From contig JADKCL010000038.1 in NCBI GenBank assembly GCA_016718825.1, positions 1-64,000 on the forward strand: 64,000 nucleotides of DNA, read 5' to 3'. A program made the position numbers and the translations under genes. This document shows positions 1 to 9,524 of the stretch, in pieces. This stretch comes from Bacteroidota bacterium (GTDB lineage Bacteria; Bacteroidota; Bacteroidia; J057; JADKCL01). The stretch's first letter is position 1; each line of letters opens with the position of its first letter. Under the pieces are notes generated by a model. The model was given only the letters and a program-made list of their open reading frames with translations, was not told the origin of the DNA and did no database searches.

Positions 1-647
1 TTGGGCTGCGGGGCTAATCTGCTAATCGGAATCAATTCTACGCGAACAGATGTTGCCAGATTGCCTGGATCAGTGACGAAAACCATGATATCGTTGGTTC
101 CGAGGCCAGTTTCAGCAATCCGCACGCCGGTGATGGTTGCTGGGTCTGTGACCAAATCGGCCTTGTCCGTCACGGTGACGTTGATGGTTTCCACGGCACC
201 GACGGTTGCACCGTTGGCATCTTTCATGGTCACAGTGGCAATATATCCCAAGCCAAGTGGCGATGTGCTAAAGGTAATGTCCTTGTTCACATACCGTTTC
301 TTGTTCTTGGCGGAGTTTTCTGCCTTAAACGGCAAATTAAAGGATGTGCTCGAAGGCACAGGACTGGAGGGAGAAACTGGCGTCAATCCCACCTCGACCG
401 ATGCAACGTCGTCAGCATCATCATGTTTGACCACGACGACGATTTTGTAGCTGACAGTACTATCACCGCCTACAATCTCCCGAATCCGAATATTCTTGAC
501 TTTGGGTGTATTTGCGGGCATGGGAAGCGGTGCGCAGGTGGCGTCTGCTAGCTGGAGATGGTCAGTCAAGCTGAAAGCTGGGGCACTTGCAAAGGCAGTC
601 ATGGTCATCGCAAAGGCGAAGCTGAGGAGGAGGAGTATTTTTTTCAT
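1..647 (-). CDS. Secreted protein of unknown function, C-terminus outside window
   Basis: The minus strand reads open from an ATG at 647 to the window edge, so the 3' end is missing. The first 22 or so residues (MKKILLLLSFAFAMTMTAF) form a clear Sec signal peptide. The mature part is rich in Val, Thr, Asp and Ser, with recurring stretches such as VKNIRIREIVGG, VGLTPVSPSSPV and VRVELIPISRL, each beginning a beta-strand-like segment. This suggests two or more Ig-like extracellular modules, but I do not recognise a family. It is divergent from the sensor kinase gene at 802, with about 150 bp between them. An open frame on the opposite strand covers the same region but lacks protein-like composition. 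Confidence 0.7.
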   Translation of the reverse strand, partial: MKKILLLLSFAFAMTMTAFASAPAFSLTDHLQLADATCAPLPMPANTPKVKNIRIREIVGGDSTVSYKIVVVVKHDDADDVASVEVGLTPVSPSSPVPSSTSFNLPFKAENSAKNKKRYVNKDITFSTSPLGLGYIATVTMKDANGATVGAVETINVTVTDKADLVTDPATITGVRIAETGLGTNDIMVFVTDPGNLATSVRVELIPISRLAPQP

Positions 648-801
648 TGTCGAATACATTTTCTGGTTGGATAAAGAATGCTGCAAACGTCGTCGAGCGT
701 GGCCGTCTTCCATTGCGCCAATTCACCAACCGTCGGTTTGAATTCACAAAGCGCACCGCAGCACGGACGTGTGAAGGACTTTGTTTGCTTACCTTTAGAC
801 C

Positions 802-3774
802 GTGATGTCGCGCCCCGCACATGCTTTTTCGATTTGTCGATCCAGGGTGATCCTTGCGATGCTTTGGATGGCGATGATGGTGATCCAAAGTGGATTTTTG
901 CGCGCACAACACCCCCTCTATTACCCCGTCAACGAGGAAAACGGCCTTCCCTCGGATGAAATCTACGAAGTGCAGCAGGACCGTTTCGGGCTCATCTGGG
1001 TCGCCTCCAACAATGGCCTGTTCAGCTATGACGGTATTCGGGTGCATCGCTTCGCGCATCCGAAAGAGAAAAACAGGGCCATCACCGCTGTCACCGTGGA
1101 CGATCACGACCGTATTTGGTGCCGCAACACCGCTGGGCAAGTGTTTGGCGTCGTGGACGACAGCCTGAAGTTAATGTATGATCCTGATGCAGCAAATCCC
1201 GTTCGGGCGATTGCTTTTGACCCCGCCGGTGGCTTTTGCGCCATTGTCGGTAACAAGGTGCAGCGCTACGATGGCGATGGACGAGCCCGTGACAGCATTT
1301 CGCTTTTGCCTGAAATTTCAGTCTCCAATCAGGTCTTGGACGCAGCCATCCGCGGAGACAAACTTTTCATTTTTGTGGCCAATGAAGGGGTTTTTGAAGT
1401 CGATTTAAAGACTGGACAGAAAGCAAAGCGCTACGAATGTACCGTATTTGTAACGGGCGGCTTCAACTTCAAAGGGACAGACCTCTACCTGATGCTAATC
1501 GATCAGCGGGATCAGTCCAAGGCAATTCTTCGATTCAAGGCCGGGAAATTTGAACGAATTTACCAAACGGATCCCCTCGAAACCCCTGAGCGGTGGTTGC
1601 GCATCGTCCCGGAGGGCCGCGATCGCCTGTGGGTTTGTACGGGAAGCGGCGCCTTTCCCTTGCTGGCAAGCGCACAGGGCTGGACGAGTGGCTCCAAGCG
1701 GTTTCAGGGTACGCCGATCAGTTCGATGATGGTGGACGCAGAGGGGATCGAGTGGTTTTCGACGCTCAGTGAAGGGTTTTTGGTGGTGCCTTCGCCTGAA
1801 ATCACACGCTTGGTGATCGATCAGGGTGACATCAAGGAAAACAACTTCACCTCGATTTGCACCTTGCCCGATGGAGATCTTATTGTCGGCAACTACTTTG
1901 GAAAGCTGTTTCGCATCTCGCCTGCGACCGCTGCAATTCAGGAAATTTGCGCCGGTCAAGACAATGAAGGCAGGTTTCAAGTGCGCAAGATTTTGTATGC
2001 CGAGCCGCAGCTGTTGGTGGCACGCGGTGTCATCTCCAACATCCAGCTGTCGACGCAGGCACTGCGTCGATTTCCCACGCTCCTGCATGCCCGGGATTTT
2101 GCGGTATCGGGGGAGGACCTGTACTTGGTTTTGCCCACTGTCGTGCGGCGCTTCTCCTATCACGGCAGCTTGAAGCCGGAGGAATCCTTTTGGGAAACCA
2201 TTCATGGTCAGGGTGGTAGGGCGGTGGAGACTGACAACGAGGGGAATCCCTATTTCGCTTTCAACGACGGTCTTTATTGGCGCAAGGGAGGGGAAATGCA
2301 GGAAATCCTCTTGAATGGCGACAAGATTTTTGCCAACCTGCTGTGCGCCACCGTCGATGGCATGTGGGCGGCTGCGCCCGCAATCGGATTGCTCAAACTG
2401 CGCGGCAACAAGGTGGAGCGCGTGGTCGGAATGCAGGAAGGTTTGCCCGATCATAGTATCCGCGCAATTTGCGATGACGAAAGGAAACTCTATTTCTCGA
2501 CGGAAAACCACATTGCGGCACTTGACCTGAAGTCGATGACGCTCAGTCAATTGAGTGCATCGATCGGGTTCAATCCCCATCACGTGAATGAAATGACGGT
2601 GATCAATGACCGTCTTTGGCTAGCCACCACCAAGGGGATCATCGCCTTGCCATTGCCGCTGAAACCTGTTGCATCGAAGGCACCACCAATCCGTATTCAA
2701 CAAGCGACCCTCGACAATGAACCCGTTGATTTTCAAAATGGACTACAGATTCAGGACAGAAATAGCGATTTGCGCATCTCCTTCGAAGGCATTTCTTTTC
2801 GCAGCCGCAACCTCTTTCATTTCGAATACCGCATTGCCGCGATCGACAGCCATTGGGCACGCACCCCTGCAGAAGCCAACTTCGTCAACTATGCTTCCTT
2901 GCAGCCCGGGAGTTTCGATTTTGAGGTCCGAGCAGTGGATGAAAATGGCATTTGCAGTCCAGAACCCGCGGTTTTGCATTTCGAAGTGGCGACGCCATTT
3001 CAGCAGCAGCCCTTGTTTTTTGTCCTCATCGGCGTCGTCGTGCTCCTCATTTCCTTCGCCATTTTTCAAGTCAGGTTGCGCTACCTCCGTCGCCGTCACC
3101 GGATTCAGGAACAATTGATTCATTCGCAGCTCACCGCCCTCAAGGCCCAAATGAATCCGCATTTCATGTTCAATGCGCTCAATTCTATCCAGGATTTCGT
3201 GATCAGCAAAGACGTGCGCAACTCCAATCTTTACCTCACCAAGTTCAGCACGCTGATGCGCAAGGTGCTTGATGCCTCTGGGCAGAATCAGGTGCGTTTG
3301 AGCGACGAAATCGACATGCTTCGGCTTTATTTGGATCTTGAGCAGTTGCGGTTCGGAGCAGAGATGACCTATACCATCGAATGCGCAGCGGATGTCGATG
3401 CCGATGGGATTTTCTTACCCTCGATGATCATCCAGCCCTTTGTCGAAAATGCAATCAAGCATGGATTGCTGCACAAGAAAGGGGAGAAGCGGCTGGAGAT
3501 CAGATTCAAAGTTATAGATAATGAATTGGTATGCAACATCTTGGACAACGGCGTAGGCCGCAAACGCAGCGCCGAAATCAAGGCAAGAGCCACGGTAGCA
3601 CATGCATCGTTTTCGACGGCTGCTACCGTAAAGCGCCTGGATTTGATCCGGAGTTTGTATGGGGATTCGGTAAATTTGGTGATCATAGATTTGGAGGCGA
3701 ATGGAGAGGCGCAGGGCACCGAGGTAAAATTGACCTTGCCGATCATGAACCCAAAGCACCCACTGATGAATTGA
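802..3774 (+). CDS. Two-component sensor histidine kinase with periplasmic propeller (LytS/YpdA-type core)
   Basis: The 990-residue protein starts with a signal peptide or anchor (residues 1 to about 36) and a long periplasmic region of two-component-regulator propeller repeats. Typical blades are FGLIWVASNNGLFSYDG near residue 65 and similar 'W.A...GL' repeats. A Y_Y_Y-like beta domain follows (about 630-725), then one transmembrane helix (about 738-758). The cytoplasmic part is the His_kinase family: NPHFMFNALNSIQDF carries the phospho-acceptor His787, and the ATPase domain has IIQPFVENAIKHG (N box) and DNGVGRKR (G1). It should sense an extracellular cue and phosphorylate the regulator encoded 52 bp downstream. 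An ATG one codon on or at M22 is also possible as start. The ligand cannot be inferred. Confidence 0.93.
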   Translation: MMSRPAHAFSICRSRVILAMLWMAMMVIQSGFLRAQHPLYYPVNEENGLPSDEIYEVQQDRFGLIWVASNNGLFSYDGIRVHRFAHPKEKNRAITAVTVDDHDRIWCRNTAGQVFGVVDDSLKLMYDPDAANPVRAIAFDPAGGFCAIVGNKVQRYDGDGRARDSISLLPEISVSNQVLDAAIRGDKLFIFVANEGVFEVDLKTGQKAKRYECTVFVTGGFNFKGTDLYLMLIDQRDQSKAILRFKAGKFERIYQTDPLETPERWLRIVPEGRDRLWVCTGSGAFPLLASAQGWTSGSKRFQGTPISSMMVDAEGIEWFSTLSEGFLVVPSPEITRLVIDQGDIKENNFTSICTLPDGDLIVGNYFGKLFRISPATAAIQEICAGQDNEGRFQVRKILYAEPQLLVARGVISNIQLSTQALRRFPTLLHARDFAVSGEDLYLVLPTVVRRFSYHGSLKPEESFWETIHGQGGRAVETDNEGNPYFAFNDGLYWRKGGEMQEILLNGDKIFANLLCATVDGMWAAAPAIGLLKLRGNKVERVVGMQEGLPDHSIRAICDDERKLYFSTENHIAALDLKSMTLSQLSASIGFNPHHVNEMTVINDRLWLATTKGIIALPLPLKPVASKAPPIRIQQATLDNEPVDFQNGLQIQDRNSDLRISFEGISFRSRNLFHFEYRIAAIDSHWARTPAEANFVNYASLQPGSFDFEVRAVDENGICSPEPAVLHFEVATPFQQQPLFFVLIGVVVLLISFAIFQVRLRYLRRRHRIQEQLIHSQLTALKAQMNPHFMFNALNSIQDFVISKDVRNSNLYLTKFSTLMRKVLDASGQNQVRLSDEIDMLRLYLDLEQLRFGAEMTYTIECAADVDADGIFLPSMIIQPFVENAIKHGLLHKKGEKRLEIRFKVIDNELVCNILDNGVGRKRSAEIKARATVAHASFSTAATVKRLDLIRSLYGDSVNLVIIDLEANGEAQGTEVKLTLPIMNPKHPLMN

Positions 3775-3826
3775 CCGGTGTGTTGTGGCCGACTGCAGCT
3801 AAATTTGGGATTCAATATTCTAGGAA

Positions 3827-4595
3827 ATGGAAGAAAGGCAACTCAAAGCCATCATCATCGACGACGAAGAGCGGGCAAGAACCTCCCTGGGAACCTTGCT
3901 GTCGGAATTTTGCCCCGAGGTGCAGGTCATCGGCACGGCCGCCAACGTGCCCGATGGTGTCCTCGCAATCAATAAGTTGAGGCCAGATCTCGTCTTCCTC
4001 GACATCGAGATGCCCGAATACAACGGTTTCGAGTTGCTAAGCTTTTTCCGGGACGTAGACTTTGAATTTGTGTTCGTCACCGCCTACAATGAATATGCCC
4101 TCCGCGCATTCGAAGTCTCCGCCGTGGATTACCTGCTCAAACCTGTCGAAATTGGCCTCTTGCAAGCCGCGGTCGCCAAGGCGCAACAACGCCGCTTTGC
4201 CAACTCCATGCAGCAGCGCATCGACGTCCTGAAAGAAGCCTTCAAAGGCGACGACCTCAAACGCATCGCCCTCACCGTCAACGATGGACTGATCTTCGTC
4301 GACGTAGCCGATATCGAATTGCTGGAAGCCGATGGCGCCTACACAAAAGTGATTCTCCATAACGGCACCCACATGCTCGTGAGCAAAAAACTGAAGCTAT
4401 TCGAAGACATCCTCCTGCACCGCCCCAATTTTTCGCGCCCGCACCGGAGCTATATCCTCAACCTGAATTTCGTTAAGAAGTATGCCCGAGGAGAAAGTTT
4501 GCTCTTGATGGACAATGGAACGAGCGTCCCCGTGGCGCGGGAAAGAAAAGCAAGAATTTGAATCGATGCTGAAGGATTTGCAAATCGCGATGTGA
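3827..4595 (+). CDS. LytTR-family response regulator (frame break near C-terminus)
   Basis: The N-terminal receiver domain has the acidic pair at residues 12-13, the phospho-acceptor Asp59 in LVFLDIEMPEYNG, and the conserved Lys in DYLLKPVE. The C-terminal LytTR DNA-binding domain has the usual core (FVDVADIELLEADGAYTKV, then FSRPHRSYILNLNFVKKYARGE). As written the frame stops at 4561 after VPVARERKARI. If one G of the GGG at 4539-4541 is removed, the frame continues to 4595 and ends in KEKQEFESMLKDLQIAM, the usual LytTR C-terminal helix. I therefore give the longer extent and regard the break as a one-base insertion, either a sequencing error or a late mutation. It is the cognate partner of the kinase at 802-3774. 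Confidence 0.9.
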
Positions 4596-4649
4596 ATGAT
4601 CAAGAGCTTGGATTGGCTGAGCCTTTTCAGGATTCTGAAGGATTCTGGC

Positions 4650-5555
4650 CTATCTACCAATCTTCCCGGGCGTGATGCCGGTGACTTTCTTGAACGCCCG
4701 CACAAAATAGTTGGGATCTGAAAATCCCGATGCATAACAGGCTTCTTTCACGCTGATGCCTTCTTGTTGTAACAGCAACCGTGCATGGGTGATTCGCTCG
4801 TTGAGCACAAATTGCTTCGGCGATATTCCAAATGCGGTCGTGAATTCGCGGTACAGCTGGGATTTGCTCATACCCGTGATTTTGCAGAGCTGCGCGACGG
4901 TAATCTCGGACGTGAGGTTGCGGTGAACAAATTGCAACAGCGCTGCGAATGGGGTGAAGTCCTTGGCCAAATTCGGGGAAAGCAGGGCCCGCAATTGCTG
5001 CTCCTGAACAATGCCCAATACCAATTCCTTGAGTGCCAATTCGGCAAAGGTATCCTTGCGCGGATGCCCGCTTGTGATCACACGCAGGAGCTTTTCCGTG
5101 ATGCGCGCGATGCTTTCCGTATTTCGCAGGTGGGCATCGCCGACGTTGATCTGCCAACTGCTTTGCAAAGCGGTCGGCAACATCGACATGTTCAGGAAAT
5201 CCAATTGCTGCTGCAAATAGCCGTCTTCGATGACCAAAGCCGTGCATTGCGTCGGCGTTTCCAAGTTGGCATCCGGAAAGTCTATGCGCATCAGCGTCTC
5301 GCGCGGACAGATCACCGTTTCGCCAGGCACGTAGTCAAAGTCCTGAATGCCATCGAGGTGCATCACCTTGCGACCGCGCAACATCGAGGTGACCGTAAAT
5401 CCGCCAAACTTGAGATGGAAATCCGATGCCGGACGCAACGTCTGGTAAATGTTCAACTCGCAGCGTTCCAATGAAAACGACGAACGGTGCTCGACATCCG
5501 ACTGAAGCTTGGCCAAGGGAACCATTGGCAGGGGCGATATGTAGTTGCTGACCAA
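4650..5555 (-). CDS. AraC-family transcriptional regulator
   Basis: This 301-residue protein has a C-terminal AraC/XylS double helix-turn-helix (about 205-300). The signature segments are ITVAQLCKITGMSKSQLYREF and ACYASGFSDPNYFVRAFKKVTG. The N-terminal 180 residues (HLDGIQDFDYVPGETVICP) resemble the AraC N-terminal sensor type associated with aldehyde or alcohol dehydrogenase genes. It is divergent from the aldehyde dehydrogenase at 5702 with a 146-bp shared upstream region, so it most likely controls that gene and its DUF779 partner. It converges on the LytTR gene. No operator repeat stood out in the shared region. Confidence 0.92.
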   Translation of the reverse strand: MVSNYISPLPMVPLAKLQSDVEHRSSFSLERCELNIYQTLRPASDFHLKFGGFTVTSMLRGRKVMHLDGIQDFDYVPGETVICPRETLMRIDFPDANLETPTQCTALVIEDGYLQQQLDFLNMSMLPTALQSSWQINVGDAHLRNTESIARITEKLLRVITSGHPRKDTFAELALKELVLGIVQEQQLRALLSPNLAKDFTPFAALLQFVHRNLTSEITVAQLCKITGMSKSQLYREFTTAFGISPKQFVLNERITHARLLLQQEGISVKEACYASGFSDPNYFVRAFKKVTGITPGKIGR

Positions 5556-5701
5556 GTCGCAATGCTGATTGGAGATATGAAGTTATGGAGAAAACAGCAC
5601 AGAATTCCCATTTGGGAAGTTTGTGCTGCGAATTGGGAAGTTCGTGCAGTCGGAATGCCGATTCGAAGGCGAATTTCGATCAAATCTTAATTTCAATTGT
5701 T

Positions 5702-7234
5702 ATGGCAACTTTAGTATCTCCTTCATCTACAGTATTTCCGGGCACGAACATCAGCTTCAAGCCCAAGTATGACAACTTCATCGGCGGGGAGTTTGTAGCT
5801 CCTGCGAATGGTGCCTACTTCGACAATATCTCGCCGATCAACGGGCAGGTATTTACACAGGCAGCACGTTCCACCCAAGCCGACATCGAAAAGGCCTTGG
5901 ACGCTGCTTGGGCCGCATTCCCCCGCTGGAGCAAGTCCTCCGCGGCCTCCCGTTCCAACCTGCTGCTCAAAATCGCGCAGATCATGGAAGACAACCTCGA
6001 GTACCTCGCCACCGTCGAAACCATTGACAACGGCAAGGCCATCCGCGAAACGCTCGCTGCCGACTTGCCGCTCTGCATCGACCACTTCCGTTACTTTGCC
6101 GGCGTGATCCGTGCGGAGGAGGGAGGCATCTCCGAACATGACGAAACGACGGTTTCCATCAACCTCCATGAACCCATCGGCGTTGTCGGTCAGATCATTC
6201 CCTGGAATTTTCCCTTGTTGATGGCCACTTGGAAAATCGCACCTGCACTTGCTGCCGGTTGCTGTGTCGTTGTCAAGCCTGCCGAGCAGACCCCGACTTC
6301 GATCCTCGTTCTCATGGAGCTGTTGGCCGATGTCTTGCCTGCCGGTGTGCTCAATGTCGTCACGGGATTCGGTCCAGAGGCTGGCAAACCGCTTGCGACT
6401 TCGCCGAGAATCAACAAGGTGGCCTTCACCGGTGAAACCACCACGGGGCGCCTCATCATGCAATACGCCTCCGAAAACCTCATTCCGGTGACCATGGAAC
6501 TGGGCGGAAAATCTCCCAATATTTTCTTCGAGTCTGTTGCTGCCCATGACGATGCCTTTTTTGACAAGGCTGTCGAAGGGGCCGTCATGTTTGCGCTGAA
6601 CCAAGGCGAGGTTTGCACCTGCCCCTCCCGAATTTTGGTCCATGAAAACATCTACGACCGATTCATGGAGCGTGTGATTGCCCGCACCAATGCCATCGTG
6701 ATGGGTAATCCGCTGGACAGCAGTACAATGATGGGCGCGCAGGCTTCCGAAGATCAGTACAAGAAGATTCTGAGCTACTTTGACATTGGCAAGCAGGAAG
6801 GTGCAAGCCTGCTCTGTGGCGGAGCACCAAAATCGCTGAATGGTGGCCTCGAAAACGGTTATTACATTCAACCGACGATTTTCAAAGGCAACAACAAAAT
6901 GCGCATTTTCCAGGAGGAAATCTTTGGTCCGGTGACTTCGGTGACGACGTTCAAAGACACCGAGGAGGCCATTGCCATTGCCAACGATACGCTTTACGGC
7001 TTGGGCGCAGGCGTTTGGACGCGCGACGCGCATGAGATTTACCAAGTGCCGCGCGCCATTCAGGCCGGACGTGTTTGGGTGAATTGTTACCATGCCTATC
7101 CGGCCCATGCGCCGTTTGGTGGCTACAAAAAATCCGGATTTGGCCGCGAAAATCACAAGATGATGCTGTCGTATTACCGGCAGACCAAGAATATGCTCAT
7201 CTCGTATTCGAAGGAAAAACTTGGATTTTTTTGA
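5702..7234 (+). CDS. NAD(P)-dependent aldehyde dehydrogenase (AldB/ExaC type)
   Basis: From the ATG at 5702 this is a 510-residue class of aldehyde dehydrogenase oxidising aldehydes to acids in the cytoplasm. The catalytic pair is visible: Glu266 in VTMELGGKSPN and Cys305 in NQGEVCTCPSR. The cofactor-binding Rossmann signature (FTGETTTGR, about 242-250) and IIPWNFPLLM are also present. An in-frame upstream start at 5585 would add 39 residues without family similarity, so I chose 5702, which gives the conserved N-terminus (YDNFIGGEFVAP). A DUF779 gene follows and an AraC regulator lies divergently upstream, a recurrent arrangement for acetaldehyde- or ethanol-responsive aldehyde dehydrogenases. 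The substrate is inferred, not shown. Confidence 0.95.
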   Translation: MATLVSPSSTVFPGTNISFKPKYDNFIGGEFVAPANGAYFDNISPINGQVFTQAARSTQADIEKALDAAWAAFPRWSKSSAASRSNLLLKIAQIMEDNLEYLATVETIDNGKAIRETLAADLPLCIDHFRYFAGVIRAEEGGISEHDETTVSINLHEPIGVVGQIIPWNFPLLMATWKIAPALAAGCCVVVKPAEQTPTSILVLMELLADVLPAGVLNVVTGFGPEAGKPLATSPRINKVAFTGETTTGRLIMQYASENLIPVTMELGGKSPNIFFESVAAHDDAFFDKAVEGAVMFALNQGEVCTCPSRILVHENIYDRFMERVIARTNAIVMGNPLDSSTMMGAQASEDQYKKILSYFDIGKQEGASLLCGGAPKSLNGGLENGYYIQPTIFKGNNKMRIFQEEIFGPVTSVTTFKDTEEAIAIANDTLYGLGAGVWTRDAHEIYQVPRAIQAGRVWVNCYHAYPAHAPFGGYKKSGFGRENHKMMLSYYRQTKNMLISYSKEKLGFF

Positions 7235-7318
7235 GGTGAAGGAAGGTGCCGAAGGTCGCATCCGGGCTTGGGAAACCAGGCTCGGATGTGCCATGTTTCA
7301 ACCATTAATTCATTGAGA

Positions 7319-7697
7319 ATGATGACGCCACGTATCATTGCAACATTGGAAGCCTTGGCGCTGATCGCCGAATTGAAATCGCTTCATGGCCCGCTGATGT
7401 TTCATCAGAGCGGCGGCTGTTGCGACGGCTCCCAGCCCATGTGTTTCCAAAAAGGCGAATTCCGCATCGGTTACAGCGATGTATGCCTCGGAGAGGTCGT
7501 CGGGATCGAATTTTTGGATGGCAAAAGACCAATTCGCATTCTGGGAACATACGCAGTTGATCCTCGACGTGACCAATGGCCGCGGCTCGAGTTTTTCATT
7601 GGAAATTCCGCTTGGAAAGCGGTTTTTCATTCAATCACGTGTTTTTGAGGCGCTGGAGCTGACGGAATTGGAGCCGGTCCGATTTTTGGAGGATTGA
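7319..7697 (+). CDS. DUF779 family protein, frameshifted
   Basis: DUF779 proteins are small (about 120 residues) and usually sit beside aldehyde dehydrogenases, as here; their role is unknown. The first frame gives MMTPRIIATLEALALIAELK, then HGPLMFHQSGGCCDGSQPMCF with the family's Cys pairs and YSDVCLGEVVGIEF. It then loses similarity. The next frame supplies WMAKDQFAFWEHTQLILDV and the LGKRFFIQSRVF end. Dropping one T from the T5 run at 7511-7515 joins them as GIEFWMAKDQF, matching the family spacing, and the frame ends at 7697. This is therefore one gene with a one-base insertion in a homopolymer, not two ORFs. Confidence 0.82.
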
Positions 7698-7840
7698 CAA
7701 TAGCCGCTTTTTGCGTGGTTGAAATGCCTGTCCGAGCTGTTTGGGCAGGCATTTTCCATTGTAGGGCTTCGAATTCCAGTTCTTCTTAAGTGAATTTTGA
7801 GGAAGGCGAATCTGATGATGGATGATTGTCGATAAATTTA

Positions 7841-7856
7841 TTTAGACAAGTCTAAA
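7841..7856. promoter_or_regulatory. DtxR/MntR-like inverted repeat, candidate operator
   Basis: TTTAGACAAGTCTAAA is a perfect 7-bp inverted repeat with a 2-bp spacer, placed 15 bp before the start of the di-heme oxidoreductase gene. The form TTTAG-n-CTAAA resembles operators of the DtxR/MntR/IdeR family of Fe or Mn repressors. A TAGGTTTG just before the start resembles a Bacteroidota -7 box. Regulation by metal is inference. Confidence 0.5.
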
Positions 7857-7871
7857 AATAGTTTTAGGTTT

Positions 7872-9077
7872 GTGGAAATGAAAAGAATCATGAATCGAAT
7901 TTCTGCAATGTGGTTGATCGTCATCGGATTGCAGGGCTGTGCGGCATTTGAGCCGCCAGCTCCTTCCGACGATTCCTTGCTCGACGGTCCGATCAGCGGA
8001 CTTTCAGGGGAGGAGAATCGCCGATTTTTGGCAGGAGATGTGGCTTTCAACGACGAAGTGTTTACCCGTAGCACCGGACTCGGGCCGATTTTTGTTGCCA
8101 CGAGTTGCGGCACCTGCCATGCCGGCGACGGAAAAGGACATCCTTTTTCAGCATTGACAAGATTTGGCCAAACCGACAGCACGGGCAACCAATTTCTCGA
8201 TCAAGGCGGTCCGCAATTGCAGCATTTGGCGATTCCGGGATTTCAACCTGAACAGTTGCCCGCCGGAGCGACTTCGTCCTTGTTTATTCCGCCGGCCAAT
8301 ACGGGTTTGGGCTACTTGGAAGCTGTATCAGACGCTGACATTTTGGCCATGGCCGATCCGCTTGACATCAACGGCGACGGCATTTCCGGGGTGCCCAATT
8401 ACATCGAAATGCCCGCTTTTGTGAGGCCTGCTGCGAATGCCATCCCGCGCAGCGGCAAGTATATCGGTCGCTTCGGCCGCAAGGCAGCTGCCTATAACTT
8501 GCTCCATCAGACTGTGAATGCCTATTATCAGGACATGGGAATTGCTTCCGAATATTTTCCGGTAGACATCCTGACCAATCAGGCTTGTGATCCCGAGGTT
8601 TCGATGCAAACAATGTCGGACCTTGTTTTTTACCTGCAGACGCTCAAAGCACCCATTCAGCGCACGCCATCCGACGCGACGGTGGGTACAGGCAAACAGT
8701 TGTTCATTCAGATTGGTTGTGAAGCCTGCCACAGGGCAAACCTTCAAACGTCCGTATCCGACATTGCCCCACTTTCGCAGGTCACTTTTCATCCCTACAC
8801 CGACCTGTTGATGCACGACATGGGCAGCGGCCTCGACGATGGTTATACCGAAGGTACCGCCCTTACCTCCGAATGGCGTACCACCCCGCTTTGGGGCCTC
8901 GGATTGTCAGCCAATTCGCAAGGAGGAAGCCTGTATTTGATGCATGACGGCAGAGCGCATTCGATCCAAGAAGCGATTGAATTACATGGGGGAGAGGCGG
9001 CAGGGAGCAAGGATAGATACTTGCAATTGACTGAAAATGAAAAAGATGCCGTGATCACCTTTCTCAATTCGCTGTAA
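7872..9077 (+). CDS. Di-heme oxidoreductase (DHOR/thiol oxidoreductase family), lipoprotein
   Basis: The 401-residue protein has a lipoprotein signal (lipobox GLQGC, Cys23). It carries two c-type heme sites, CGTCH (Cys79, Cys82, His83) and CEACH (Cys283, Cys286, His287). The layout fits the di-heme peroxidase-like DHOR family (PF06537 type), with the conserved DINGDGISGVPNY and RFGRKA segments between the hemes and LMHDGRAHSIQEAI near the C-terminus. It should be an outer- or periplasm-facing electron-transfer protein. It begins a three-gene operon with a Rieske protein and a porin. In other bacteria DHOR genes often sit in iron-regulated loci, consistent with the metal-type palindrome just upstream. 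Its electron donor is unknown. A start at 7878 is equally plausible. Confidence 0.92.
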   Translation: MEMKRIMNRISAMWLIVIGLQGCAAFEPPAPSDDSLLDGPISGLSGEENRRFLAGDVAFNDEVFTRSTGLGPIFVATSCGTCHAGDGKGHPFSALTRFGQTDSTGNQFLDQGGPQLQHLAIPGFQPEQLPAGATSSLFIPPANTGLGYLEAVSDADILAMADPLDINGDGISGVPNYIEMPAFVRPAANAIPRSGKYIGRFGRKAAAYNLLHQTVNAYYQDMGIASEYFPVDILTNQACDPEVSMQTMSDLVFYLQTLKAPIQRTPSDATVGTGKQLFIQIGCEACHRANLQTSVSDIAPLSQVTFHPYTDLLMHDMGSGLDDGYTEGTALTSEWRTTPLWGLGLSANSQGGSLYLMHDGRAHSIQEAIELHGGEAAGSKDRYLQLTENEKDAVITFLNSL

Positions 9078-9080
9078 GCC

Positions 9081-9524
9081 ATGGACAGAAAATCATTTCT
9101 CAAAAGTTGTGGTGTTGCCTGTTTGGGTGCCGGCTTCCTCGTGAGTTTCCTTGAATCCTGCGGCACCACGAAACGCATCCAAGCACCCATCGAATCTTCA
9201 GATTTGGTCGTTGACCTGTCTGCATTCGACAACAAGGGCAAAAAGGACAATCCGTTTCACATGGCAGTCATCGCCGACAACGAAATCTTGCAGGATCCGA
9301 TCTGCATTTTCCGGTCTGCGGATGGCCAAACCTTCACTGCGCTGCTGATGCGCTGCACGCACCAAGGTGCGCAACTGCAACTCTTTGGCGACAAGCTCCA
9401 ATGCCCGGCGCATGGCAGCGAATTTGATCCGAAAGGTGCTGTCGTTCAGGGCCCTGCCGTCGATCATTTGCGCACATTTCCCGTTTCGATTCAAGGCGCT
9501 CAACTCCGAATTTCCCTCAAATGA
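9081..9524 (+). CDS. Rieske [2Fe-2S] protein, exported
   Basis: This 147-residue protein has both Rieske ligand boxes, RCTHQGAQL (Cys92, His94) and CPAHGSEFD (Cys108, His111), so it should bind a [2Fe-2S] cluster. The N-terminus has a hydrophobic stretch with SFLESCG, consistent with export and possible lipid anchoring at Cys27. It follows the di-heme protein by 3 bp and overlaps the porin gene by 4 bp, so the three are co-transcribed. A periplasmic electron chain between Rieske and heme protein is a reasonable inference. Confidence 0.92.
   Translation: MDRKSFLKSCGVACLGAGFLVSFLESCGTTKRIQAPIESSDLVVDLSAFDNKGKKDNPFHMAVIADNEILQDPICIFRSADGQTFTALLMRCTHQGAQLQLFGDKLQCPAHGSEFDPKGAVVQGPAVDHLRTFPVSIQGAQLRISLK

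Noticed and set aside
5723..7294. Long minus-strand open frame of 523 codons
   Set aside because: It is antisense to a clear aldehyde dehydrogenase and shows no domain or plausible composition; it follows from the codon bias of the real gene.
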